Positions 16,786-24,657 of a stretch of DNA of 53,656 nt are shown piece after piece (position 1 is the first letter of the stretch; each line of letters opens with the position of its first letter). The DNA is taken from contig CAZQJX010000001.1 of the NCBI GenBank assembly GCA_964592965.1, positions 1 to 53,656 of the forward strand, given 5' to 3'. A program made the position numbers and the translations under genes. Under the pieces are notes generated by a model. That model was not told the DNA's origin. It made no database searches and was given only the letters and a program-made list of their open reading frames with translations. The stretch is from CAZKMM01 sp964592965 (GTDB taxonomy: Bacteria > RBG-13-61-14 > DRUE01).

Positions 16786-17624
16786 TGCTCACCCACTCCC
16801 ACCACTACCAGCACCTCTTCTAAATGATTAAAATCTGCTTGAGGACGAACCTTTCCCAAAAGTGATACTGAAAACGGGTTGCTCTCTAGCTTAACAAGCT
16901 TTCCGATTAAAATGCCAGCAGGGAAGATTCCCCCCAGTCCGCTGGTGATAACCCTATCTCCTACTTTAACATCTGCCTCTGGAGAAAGATATTTAAAGTA
17001 AAGAAGCTCTTTTTTGCCGGTTCCCTGAATAATACCTTTTTCTCTGCTTCGCTGAACAATGGCACTTACTCTGCTGGTAGGGTCAATAATTAAAAGCACA
17101 GTTGCCTGATGATTGGTAAGCTCTCTTCCTGGCTCATCAACAATCTGTCCCACCAGTCCTTTTGGACAAATAACTGCCTGACCAGCTTTAATTCCATCAG
17201 CTTTTCCTTTGTTAATGAGCAGGGTTTTAGCAAAGCTGGAAATGTCCCAGCTTATCACCCGAGCGGGAATGGTTTTGAGAGCAAAGCGGTTTTTGAATTC
17301 AAGAAGTCTGCGAAGCCTCTCGTTTTCCAGAGCCTGCTCACGGAGCATTTGATTTTCCAGCTCCAAAATAGTTAGCTGTTTTTGCAGAGCAAGATTCTGC
17401 TGGCGAAGATTAACCAGATAAATATAATTTTTCCAAACCCTTCTCAGTGCTTGGCTTAAATATGAGTATGCCCGTGCTGGGCTGGAAATTAACTCTGCGA
17501 CCATTTGAGAAAAAGGACTTGAAGCGCTTCCTTTATATGACTGAACCGAAACAACAATCAAACTGAGAAACCAAAGGACTAAAGGCAGGATTAAGTTCCT
17601 GTGCCGAGAGATAAAGCTGGACAT
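16782..17624 (-). CDS. mreC: rod shape-determining protein MreC
   Basis: A 280-aa bitopic protein: an N-terminal transmembrane helix (about 11-28), a coiled-coil stretch (about 65-110, rich in Gln, Leu and Glu) and a periplasmic beta-domain with the family phrases PARVISWD, INKGKADGIKAGQAV and GDRVITSGLGGIFPAGI. It scaffolds the elongasome by linking MreB to PBP2. It starts 18 nt after the mreB stop, behind a GCGGAA Shine-Dalgarno-like sequence. Confidence 0.94.
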   Translation of the reverse strand: MSSFISRHRNLILPLVLWFLSLIVVSVQSYKGSASSPFSQMVAELISSPARAYSYLSQALRRVWKNYIYLVNLRQQNLALQKQLTILELENQMLREQALENERLRRLLEFKNRFALKTIPARVISWDISSFAKTLLINKGKADGIKAGQAVICPKGLVGQIVDEPGRELTNHQATVLLIIDPTSRVSAIVQRSREKGIIQGTGKKELLYFKYLSPEADVKVGDRVITSGLGGIFPAGILIGKLVKLESNPFSVSLLGKVRPQADFNHLEEVLVVVGVGEQ

Positions 17625-17642
17625 TTCATTTTTCCGCTTAAG

Positions 17643-18680
17643 CTACTTGATTTCTATTTCTTCCAGCAAATCAAGGTTATCTAAAACTTTTCCTGCGCCC
17701 AGAGCCACGCAACTAATCGGGTCCTCTGCCCGCATTACAGGCAGTCCTGTTGCCTCACGCAAAAGCACATCCAGATTTTTAAGAAGCGAACCTCCACCGG
17801 CAAGGACAATTCCTCTATCAACAATATCACTTGCCAGCTCCGGTGGGGTTTTCTCCAAAGCGGTTCTTACTGCATCTACAATAGCATTAATTGTCTCGCT
17901 TAATGCCTCTCTGACTTCCTCTGAGGTTATCTCAATGGTTTTGGGAATTCCGCTGACCAAATCCCTACCCTTAATTTCCATTTTCTTTTCTTCATTAAGC
18001 GGATAGGCATTACCTATGGTTATTTTGATTTTTTCTGCTGTCTGCTCGCCGATGAGAAGATTGTATTTTCGCTTGATGTACTGAACAATTGCATCGTCCA
18101 TCTTATCGCCAGCAATGCGCACAGATTCGCTCAGGACAATTCCAGCCAAGCTTATTACCGCAACCTCAGTGGTTCCACCGCCGATGTCAACAATCATATT
18201 TCCGCTTGCCTCCCTTATGGGCAAGCCAGCACCAATAGCAGCTGCCATTGGTTCCTCAATTAAATGCACCTCTCGTGCTCCTGCAGATTTGGCACTATCG
18301 CGCACCGCCCGCTTTTCCACCTCGGTGATACCAAAAGGCACGCAAACAATAATTCTTGGTCTGACCAGTGTCTTTCGGTTGTGAGCTTTGGTTATAAAAT
18401 AATTGAGCATCTGACCAGTAATTTCAAAATCAGCAATCACACCATCTTTCATTGGACGAACCGCTCGAATGCTTCCTGGGGTTTTGCCGAGCATCTGCTT
18501 GGCTTCACTACCTACTGCCAGCACCTCATCACGATTGGTCTTAGGATTGCGATGCACAGCTACCACCGAAGGCTCGTTAATAACTATCCCTTTGCCTCGG
18601 GCATAAACCAATGTATTAGCGGTGCCGAGGTCAATGGCAAGGTCGTTGGAGAATAAGCTGAAAAGCGCGCTTAATGCCAT
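17643..18680 (-). CDS. mreB: rod shape-determining protein MreB
   Basis: An actin-like ATPase of 345 aa that forms membrane-bound filaments guiding lateral wall synthesis. Phosphate-1 IDLGTANT, phosphate-2 DIGGGTTEVAV and adenosine-motif LAGGGSLL are intact. The ATG at 18680 is preceded by AAGGAGA with an 8-nt spacer, preferred over an upstream in-frame codon at 18701. It heads the minus-strand string mreBCD-mrdA-small membrane protein-dinG-MFS. Confidence 0.97.
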   Translation of the reverse strand: MALSALFSLFSNDLAIDLGTANTLVYARGKGIVINEPSVVAVHRNPKTNRDEVLAVGSEAKQMLGKTPGSIRAVRPMKDGVIADFEITGQMLNYFITKAHNRKTLVRPRIIVCVPFGITEVEKRAVRDSAKSAGAREVHLIEEPMAAAIGAGLPIREASGNMIVDIGGGTTEVAVISLAGIVLSESVRIAGDKMDDAIVQYIKRKYNLLIGEQTAEKIKITIGNAYPLNEEKKMEIKGRDLVSGIPKTIEITSEEVREALSETINAIVDAVRTALEKTPPELASDIVDRGIVLAGGGSLLKNLDVLLREATGLPVMRAEDPISCVALGAGKVLDNLDLLEEIEIK

Positions 18681-18703
18681 TCTTGGCTCTCCTTTTTGCA
18701 AAT

Positions 18704-18731
18704 AGTTTATCAGATTTTTTGTTTTTCACAA
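18704..18731 (-). promoter_or_regulatory. candidate promoter of the mre operon
   Basis: On the minus strand TTGTGA (18726-18731) and TAAACT (18704-18709) are 16 nt apart. The predicted leader is about 17 nt and carries the mreB Shine-Dalgarno. This promoter therefore contrasts with the leaderless ones elsewhere in the window. Confidence 0.45.
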
Positions 18732-18779
18732 TCTTAAAAGAAAGCAAAGACTTATGCAACGATAGATTTACCAGCAAAT

Positions 18780-19817
18780 TTAATCAAACTTCCTTAAAAT
18801 CTGGTAATAAGCATTACGCTGGGCAGGGATAAATCCTGCGGTTTTAATCTGACGGATTATTTCCTCTTTGCTCATTCTAAAATCAGCGCCTGCTGAGCGA
18901 ACCACATTTTCTTCAAGCATAGTGCTTCCAAAATCATTTGCACCAAAAAAGAGAGCGGTTTGAGCAATTTTTGCTCCTTGCGTTACCCAGCTTGCCTGAA
19001 TGTTTGGGATATTATCAAGTATGATTCTGGAGATAGCTAATATCTGCAAATACCGCACTCCACCTGCTTTGGGAATGTGGCTTAACTTTGTATTTTGAGG
19101 CTGAAAGCTCCAGGGGATAAAAGCAACAAAACCACCTGTTCGGTCTTGAAGATGTCGCAGTGCTAAAAGATGGTCAATAATCTCTTCATCGGTTTCTATT
19201 GAGCCGAACATCATTGTTGCGCTTGAGCGAATGCCCAATTTATGCGCCCACTCCATTACCTCAAGCCAGCCTCTGGCAGATACTTTTTTGGGACATAGCT
19301 CGCTACGAAATCGCTCAGAGAGGATTTCAGCTCCACCGCCGGGAATGGTATCAAGACCAGCATCCTTTAAGCGAGAAAGAACTTCACTTATGCTTAAATT
19401 CTCTTTTTCTGCTAAAAAGAAAATCTCTGGCGGGCTTAAACCGTGAATATGAATTTCATAATTTTTCTTAATCTCTTTGAAAAGCTCTTCAAACCAGCCA
19501 AGAGACAGCTCAGGGTTCAACCCTCCCTGAATTAAAATCTGTGTTCCACCCTTTTCAATCAGCTCCTCAATCTTTGAAAAAATCTCTTCATAGCTAAGAA
19601 CATATCCTTCAGGATGACCGGGCGGACGAAAAAAAGCACAGAACTTACAGCCTGAAACGCAGATATTGGTGTAATTTATATTGCGGTCAACAACAAAGCT
19701 TACCAGTTTTTCAGGATGAAGCTCGTATCTGATTTGATTTGCCCTTTCAGCCAGCTCAAGCAGGCTCGCATTTTGAAAAAGTAAAAGAGCATCCTTTCTC
19801 TCAATCCTTGCTACCAT
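18780..19817 (-). CDS. mqnC: cyclic dehypoxanthine futalosine synthase
   Basis: A radical SAM enzyme of the futalosine menaquinone pathway that cyclises dehypoxanthine futalosine. In the 345-aa protein the cluster ligands are Cys53, Cys57 and Cys60 in NICVSGCKFC, followed by AFFRPPGHPEGY and later TIPGGGAEIL and SATMMFG, all typical of MqnC. Its ATG at 19817 overlaps the mqnE stop by 7 nt. MqnA, MqnB and MqnD are not in this window. Confidence 0.93.
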   Translation of the reverse strand: MVARIERKDALLLFQNASLLELAERANQIRYELHPEKLVSFVVDRNINYTNICVSGCKFCAFFRPPGHPEGYVLSYEEIFSKIEELIEKGGTQILIQGGLNPELSLGWFEELFKEIKKNYEIHIHGLSPPEIFFLAEKENLSISEVLSRLKDAGLDTIPGGGAEILSERFRSELCPKKVSARGWLEVMEWAHKLGIRSSATMMFGSIETDEEIIDHLLALRHLQDRTGGFVAFIPWSFQPQNTKLSHIPKAGGVRYLQILAISRIILDNIPNIQASWVTQGAKIAQTALFFGANDFGSTMLEENVVRSAGADFRMSKEEIIRQIKTAGFIPAQRNAYYQILRKFD

Positions 19818-20875
19818 ACTTTCCGCACCCGATACCAAGTATCTCTTTCAATCGGCTTTCTCTTAGCCTCTTTAATCAGCCGAATAAGCTCCTCTCTTGC
19901 CAGTGCCTCTGGAGTTTGCGCTCCTGCCATATGGGTGATTTTCTCCTGCTCAACTGTTCCGTCTAGGTCATCAGCACCGAACCAAAGCGAAACCTGTGCC
20001 AGCTTCTCTCCAAGCATAATCCAAAATGCCTTAATGTGCGGGAAATTATCAAGATAGATTCTGCTTACTGCTATGGTCTTTAAATCATCAATTCCTGTTG
20101 TGTAATAAGGATGGTCAATGCGGGTGTTCTTAGGGTGAAAAGCAAGCGGAACAAAAGCGGAAAACCCGCCGGTTTCATCCTGAAGCTGACGCAACCTTTC
20201 CAGATGGTCAACCCGATGCTCGTATTTTTCAATATGACCGTAAAGCATAGTTGCATTGGAAGGAATGCCTTTTTTGTGAAGTGCTCTATGAACCTCAAGC
20301 CATCTTTGGGCTGGAATTTTTTCCGGGCAGATGCGCTCTCTCACCTCAGGATGAAAAATCTCTGCTCCGCCACCAGGAACCGCATCCAGCCCTGCTTTTT
20401 TCAGCTCATCAATAACCTCATTCAGGCTCATTCCGCTAATCTGGCAGAAATGGTCAATTTCAACCGCGGTATATGCCTGAAGTAAGGTTTGTGGCTTTTT
20501 CTTTTTCAGGATGCGCAGAATCTCAAGATAATAATCAAAATCCCATTGGGGATGAAGCCCGCCAACAATGTGAAACTCATAAACCTCACCTGTTTGGTCA
20601 GCAATTTGTTCAATCTCTTTTAAACTGAGCTCATAACCATAAGGGTCGCCAAAGCTGGCGCTGAACGCACAGAACCGACACCGATTCTTACAATAATTGG
20701 TAGGATTTATATGACGATTGATATTAAAAAAAACTCTCTCCCCCCACTTCCTCTCTTTAACCAGATTAGCGAGTTTTCCCAGCCAGAGTAGGTCATCGGT
20801 TTCAAATAAAAAAACTCCTTCTTCAAAACTTATTCTTTTGCCTTCTTTGACCTTTTTTTCAATCTGCTCTTTCAT
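19811..20875 (-). CDS. mqnE: aminofutalosine synthase (radical SAM)
   Basis: A 354-aa radical SAM enzyme that joins 3-[(1-carboxyvinyl)oxy]benzoate to adenosine via SAM, giving 6-amino-6-deoxyfutalosine. Cluster cysteines 62, 66 and 69 lie in NYCKNRCRFC, followed by AFSASFGDPYGY, which separates MqnE from MqnC. It is paralogous to the overlapping mqnC along its whole length (shared GGGAEI and SNATMLYGHIE-type segments). Its ATG lacks a Shine-Dalgarno and lies 7 nt after a -10-like box. Confidence 0.93.
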   Translation of the reverse strand: MKEQIEKKVKEGKRISFEEGVFLFETDDLLWLGKLANLVKERKWGERVFFNINRHINPTNYCKNRCRFCAFSASFGDPYGYELSLKEIEQIADQTGEVYEFHIVGGLHPQWDFDYYLEILRILKKKKPQTLLQAYTAVEIDHFCQISGMSLNEVIDELKKAGLDAVPGGGAEIFHPEVRERICPEKIPAQRWLEVHRALHKKGIPSNATMLYGHIEKYEHRVDHLERLRQLQDETGGFSAFVPLAFHPKNTRIDHPYYTTGIDDLKTIAVSRIYLDNFPHIKAFWIMLGEKLAQVSLWFGADDLDGTVEQEKITHMAGAQTPEALAREELIRLIKEAKRKPIERDTWYRVRKVW

Positions 20876-20882
20876 CTTATTT

Positions 20883-20910
20883 AAGATAAAGGCAAGTGCG
20901 GTTCAATCAA
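20883..20910 (-). promoter_or_regulatory. promoter of mqnEC (leaderless type)
   Basis: On the minus strand TTGATT (20905-20910) and TATCTT (20883-20888) are 16 nt apart. The mqnE ATG at 20875 follows the -10 box by 7 nt, so the first transcribed base is predicted at the start codon. A short inverted repeat ATCTTA-AA-TAAGAT spans the -10 box and the start codon. Confidence 0.5.
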
Positions 20911-20932
20911 ATGGAGAGCTTCTAGAGAGCTT

Positions 20933-21595
20933 TTAAAACATATCTTTGTATTTATCTATTTCTTTTACATCTTCGGGAGTGCCTTTGGTTTCTTTTTCAA
21001 TTTGCGCAAAGATTTTATCTCGGTTCTGCATAATCATATTTAAGTGCATTATGGTTGTGATAAGACGCTTGGCGTTGATAAAAATAAAAACCTCAAAAAA
21101 CTTGGACAAAAACCGAATGTTCTTCTTCAACTGCTCAGATGAGAGTGAAGGTAGCTCACGATATGCTATGCGGAATTTTCCAGGGTCAAGATGATGGCGC
21201 TGGGCAATTGCCTCAAGCTCAGAATCACTAAGCCTTGCATCTTGATAAGGTCCTACTATCACCCTTCCCAGAGATTCAAACTGATGCTGAATGGAAAAAA
21301 CCGCGTATTTAGCTCCGCAGGCAGATTGAACCTGCAAGGCACTGCTTCCTGAAACAGGTTGAGTTAATAGCCTTTCTTTTACTCCTTGACAAAGAGCTTC
21401 CCCGCCCTGAGAGCTGGTTATCAAAGAGCAAAAAATGTCTTCTTCGCCTGTTTTAAAAAGCTCTTTATGCTCTCGGTCATAAATTCTTATTCTCAACCCG
21501 AGCACACTGGATAAAATGCGAATGAGCTCCCCTGTTGCAGAGAGGTCTAAAAGCTCATCCAGCTCAAACCTTCTGCCCAGCTCTTGGTCAATCAT
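20933..21595 (-). CDS. PocR-type sensory domain protein
   Basis: A 220-aa soluble protein that appears to be mostly a PocR-like ligand-sensing domain (about 12-140). It shows the usual cysteine pattern: Cys near DIFC, ALCQG and SACGAKYAVF, then the IQHQFESLGRVIVGPY core. The remaining C-terminal part is helical and charged. No DNA-binding, kinase or GGDEF output follows, unlike most PocR-domain proteins. It starts with an ATGA overlap on the MglA-type GTPase gene, so the two probably work together. Confidence 0.72.
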   Translation of the reverse strand: MIDQELGRRFELDELLDLSATGELIRILSSVLGLRIRIYDREHKELFKTGEEDIFCSLITSSQGGEALCQGVKERLLTQPVSGSSALQVQSACGAKYAVFSIQHQFESLGRVIVGPYQDARLSDSELEAIAQRHHLDPGKFRIAYRELPSLSSEQLKKNIRFLSKFFEVFIFINAKRLITTIMHLNMIMQNRDKIFAQIEKETKGTPEDVKEIDKYKDMF

Positions 21596-22308
21596 TTTAA
21601 AAGCTCGCTTGCTTCTCCTGGGGTGACCATATATTTTTTCAAGTCCACAAACTTTTTTATCTTGTCGCTTTTGATTTGTTCAAGAAAGTCATTTGGGTCA
21701 AATCCAAACTTTTTATTAAAGTCATACTTTTTATCAATGCTAGCAAAAGCCATTTTGGCAATGGCTTCAAAGGTCTCAAATACTCCTCTTCCCTGCGTGG
21801 CAATAGATAAAAAGGTTGGAAAGCGAGTAGGACCCCAGTCTCTCCTGATTTCTTCAACTGGCTTTATGTTCTCAAGGTCGCGCTTGTTGAACTGGATAAG
21901 AATGGGAAGGGTCTCAAAATCAATATTATTGGCTTTGAGATTCTCTTTTAGGTTCTTAAAGCTGATGGAATTGCTCAGCGCCTGTGAGCGCTGACTATCA
22001 GCAACAAACACAACTGCATCCGCACCAGCTAAAACCGCTCTTCTTGTCTCATTGTGAATCACCTGACCAGGCACAGTAAAAAGCTTTATTTTTACTTTTA
22101 ATCCTGTGGGAGTTTGATACTGCAAAGGAAGAAGGTCAAAAAACAAGGTGCGGTCCATATGAGTTTCTAGGCTCATCAATCTGCCACGATGATGAGGGTC
22201 AAGCATCATATGAAGAGATTGAAGATTGGTGGTTTTTCCAGAAAGGGCGGGACCATAATAAACAATTTTTATGGCAACTTCACGAAGCTCTAAATTCATC
22301 TGCACCAC
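21592..22308 (-). CDS. mglA: MglA-type Ras-like GTPase
   Basis: A 238-aa small GTPase of the bacterial MglA group. G1 is YYGPALSGKTTN (about 17-28), the G3 region reads TVPGQV with Pro-Gly-Gln as in MglA, and G4 is NKRDL. MglA proteins set cell polarity or motor placement with an MglB (roadblock) GAP; no roadblock gene is next to it, and a PocR-domain protein follows instead. The start is one of two tandem GTG codons (22308 or 22305), supported by GGGAGGA 7 nt upstream; the ATG at 22299 is too far from that site. Confidence 0.88.
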   Translation of the reverse strand: MVQMNLELREVAIKIVYYGPALSGKTTNLQSLHMMLDPHHRGRLMSLETHMDRTLFFDLLPLQYQTPTGLKVKIKLFTVPGQVIHNETRRAVLAGADAVVFVADSQRSQALSNSISFKNLKENLKANNIDFETLPILIQFNKRDLENIKPVEEIRRDWGPTRFPTFLSIATQGRGVFETFEAIAKMAFASIDKKYDFNKKFGFDPNDFLEQIKSDKIKKFVDLKKYMVTPGEASELLK

Positions 22309-22351
22309 TTTATTTCCTCCCTCAAATATAATAAACCAAAATCAATAGAAA

Positions 22352-22876
22352 TTAAATTAGGTTTTTTAAAATTGCTTTAATGTTTTCATAAACCTCATCT
22401 CGCTCTTTGGGCTTAATTTCAAAAAGCACAACATCGCTACGGGATTTGATTTTATCCGCAAATGGGTGAGATTTTTTCATAATAGTAGCGAGAACAGGTT
22501 TATTTGAATCAAAAACTTCTAAAATCAACTTTTTAAAATCCTCTGAAAAAAGCTCCATCTTGCCGATTTCATCAATGACCACAAGCTGTGCCTGAGAAAG
22601 AGCTCTCTCAACTGCCCTGAGCGCTATTTTTTCAAAGCCGAGTAAATTCACCCTATACTTTCCTACTTTAAGTTTTGAAGGGAAATCTACGCTGGCAAGA
22701 AGCTCCTTTTCTCCTTTAAAATCCTCCACCCAAAAGCCTACTCTCTTTCCCTTTTCTCTGATTTCAGAGGTAAAAAATCCATCAGCATCAATGCCCAGTT
22801 CCTTGATTAACCTTTTGACCAGGGTGGTCTTTCCAGAGCCAGGCGCACCAGTTAAAAGCAAATTCTTACTCTGCAT
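22352..22876 (-). CDS. THEP1-type nucleoside-triphosphatase
   Basis: A 174-aa P-loop NTPase. Walker A is GAPGSGKT (about 10-17) and the Walker B strand reads VVIDEIGKMEL, the signature of the THEP1 (NTPase_1) family, which hydrolyses NTPs with broad specificity; the cellular role is unknown. GFFTSEIREKGKRVGF also fits the family. I chose the ATG at 22876 over an in-frame TTG two codons upstream. It precedes mglA by 43 nt on the same strand. Confidence 0.85.
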   Translation of the reverse strand: MQSKNLLLTGAPGSGKTTLVKRLIKELGIDADGFFTSEIREKGKRVGFWVEDFKGEKELLASVDFPSKLKVGKYRVNLLGFEKIALRAVERALSQAQLVVIDEIGKMELFSEDFKKLILEVFDSNKPVLATIMKKSHPFADKIKSRSDVVLFEIKPKERDEVYENIKAILKNLI

Positions 22877-22942
22877 TTGCAATTTTTCTAATTTTATCTG
22901 AAAATTAAAAAAGGTAAAAACCCAAACAAAGGGGGAATTTTA

Positions 22943-23197
22943 ATGGAGAAAAAAGAAATAGGGGTTATTACTCATTATTTTGGAAAGATAAGCGTGGCAG
23001 CAATCAAGCTCAGCGATGAGCTTTGTGTTGGCGATAAAATCTCAATTGAAGGTGCACACACCAATTTTGAGCAAACAGTGGATTCTATGCAAATAGAGCA
23101 TCAATCAATAGAAAAAGCCAAAGCAGGAGATGAGGTGGGGATTAAAGTAGCTGAGAGGGTAAGAGAGGGCGACCGAGTGTATAAGATTATTGAATAA
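22943..23197 (+). CDS. small EF-Tu domain II-like protein
   Basis: An 84-aa protein resembling one beta-barrel (domain II) of translational GTPases: IGVITHYFGKISVAAIKL, LCVGDKISI and a terminal KAGDEVGIKV...VREGDRVYKI pattern. No GTPase domain is present. Proteins of this kind are annotated as translation elongation factor-like in several uncultured phyla, with no known function. The ATG has a Shine-Dalgarno-like AAAGGGGGA, and the gene stands alone, 160 nt before the sigma factor gene. Confidence 0.75.
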   Translation: MEKKEIGVITHYFGKISVAAIKLSDELCVGDKISIEGAHTNFEQTVDSMQIEHQSIEKAKAGDEVGIKVAERVREGDRVYKIIE

Positions 23198-23356
23198 TAG
23201 TATCAGATTTATTCATAAAGCCCCTCTTTTTAAGCCTTGTTTTTAGCCAATTAGTGCTTAAATTGTAAGCAGGAAGGTGCGAAAAAATAAATAAAATTTT
23301 TGAAACCAAAACCTATATTTTTGCATCTAAAATCCCAGTTTGAAAAAGGCGGAAAA

Positions 23357-24580
23357 ATGAGACGGGGAATTAACAAAATAGAGCAAAATTTAGACCCTGA
23401 GCTCCTTCAGGACCTAAAAGAGTTCTTTGCTGAGGACGAGGAAGAGGAGCAGAGGGAGGAGTTTGAATATGCTCCTGCTGAAGAAGAGGAGCCAGAGGAG
23501 CGGGAGAGCCTTTTTGAGCAGAAGCCAAGCACTGACCTTCTTTCCCTCTACCTTCAGGAGATGGACGAGCGGAGTCTTTTCACCCCTGAACAAGAGGTTG
23601 AAAAGGCAAGAGAAATTCAGGAGCTACGGGACAGGCTCTGGGATATAATAAAAAGCCTCAGCTTTATTGATGCCAGCAAGTATCCAGAGTTTTCTGACCA
23701 GCTAATTAATGAAGTCATAGCCAAGATGAAGGCTTGGCTTGATGACCTTCGCTATCATCGCAAGAGCGAATATACGGTTCGTAAGGAAAGTGGGCTGAGC
23801 AAGACCAAGCTTAAAAAGCTTTATCAGGAGATTGGGGAGCTTAAGAAAAAGCTTGATGAAAGGCGCAATGAGTTTGTGGAAGCCAACCTCAGGCTGGTAG
23901 TGAAAATTGCTAACCGATACCGCAATCAGGCGGTGAGCATTGCAGACCTTATTCAAGAGGGCAATCTCGGCTTGATTCGTGCGGTAGAAAAATTTGACTG
24001 GAGAAAAGGATTTAAGTTTTCCAGTTATGCTACTTGGTGGATTCATCAGGCAATAATTAGGGCACTGGCGGAAAAGAGCAAGCTCATCAAGGTGCCTGTG
24101 TATCTTACTGAAAAAATCCGTCGCTTGGACCGTGCCAGCAGAAGCCTTGCCCAGGAGCTTGATAAAGAGCCCAATGTGGAAGAGCTCGCCCGTGAGCTGG
24201 AAATGGAGCCCGAAGAGGTGCTCAATCTGCTTCGCATCAGCAAAGAGCCTATTTCCCTTGAAGGTCAGGTGGGAGATTTGGAAGAAGTCTCCATTGGAGA
24301 TTTAATAGAAGACCAGAGCGCTCCCCGTGCTGATGAATACACTGCACAGAAAGACCTTGTTGAGCACCTTGAAGAAGCACTGAAAAAGCTCACTCCCCGT
24401 GAAGAAAAGGTGCTCAGGCTCCGCTACGGTCTGGGCGGAGAAGAGGTGAAGACTCTGGAAGAAATCGGAAATATGTTTGGTGTGAGCAGGGAGCGTGTGC
24501 GCCAGATTGAGCAAAAAGGTCTTCGCAAGCTCCGCCACCCTTCCCGCTCCAAGGTGCTGAGAAGTTTTTTTAAAAATTAA
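23357..24580 (+). CDS. rpoD: primary-type sigma-70 factor
   Basis: A 407-aa sigma-70 factor with all core regions: 1.2 (LLSLYLQEMDERSLFTPEQE), a short non-conserved insert, 2.1-2.4 (VEANLRLVVKIANRYR to TWWIHQAIIRALAEK), region 3, and 4.1-4.2 (LTPREEKVLRLRYGLGG ... GVSRERVRQIEQKGLRKLR). The N-terminal about 70 residues are very acidic in place of a classical region 1.1. Region 2.4 departs from the usual primary-factor consensus (see findings). I chose the ATG at 23357 with AAGGCGGA upstream. Codon use looks more GC-rich than the neighbours, as for highly expressed genes. It is probably the housekeeping factor, though a group 2 factor cannot be excluded. Confidence 0.9.
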   Translation: MRRGINKIEQNLDPELLQDLKEFFAEDEEEEQREEFEYAPAEEEEPEERESLFEQKPSTDLLSLYLQEMDERSLFTPEQEVEKAREIQELRDRLWDIIKSLSFIDASKYPEFSDQLINEVIAKMKAWLDDLRYHRKSEYTVRKESGLSKTKLKKLYQEIGELKKKLDERRNEFVEANLRLVVKIANRYRNQAVSIADLIQEGNLGLIRAVEKFDWRKGFKFSSYATWWIHQAIIRALAEKSKLIKVPVYLTEKIRRLDRASRSLAQELDKEPNVEELARELEMEPEEVLNLLRISKEPISLEGQVGDLEEVSIGDLIEDQSAPRADEYTAQKDLVEHLEEALKKLTPREEKVLRLRYGLGGEEVKTLEEIGNMFGVSRERVRQIEQKGLRKLRHPSRSKVLRSFFKN

Positions 24581-24620
24581 AATTCCTCTCTCAAATCGGT
24601 TGTTCAGAGCCAATATTTTA

Positions 24621-24649
24621 TTGACAAACATCCTCTTTTCAGTTAATTT
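24621..24649 (+). promoter_or_regulatory. promoter of the XylF-like/UbiA/RsmI operon (leaderless type)
   Basis: A consensus -35 TTGACA (24621-24626) and TAATTT (24644-24649) with a 17-nt spacer. The two candidate start codons (ATG at 24655 and 24658) lie 5 and 8 nt downstream, without a Shine-Dalgarno. Confidence 0.6.
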
Positions 24650-24657
24650 TGCTGATG

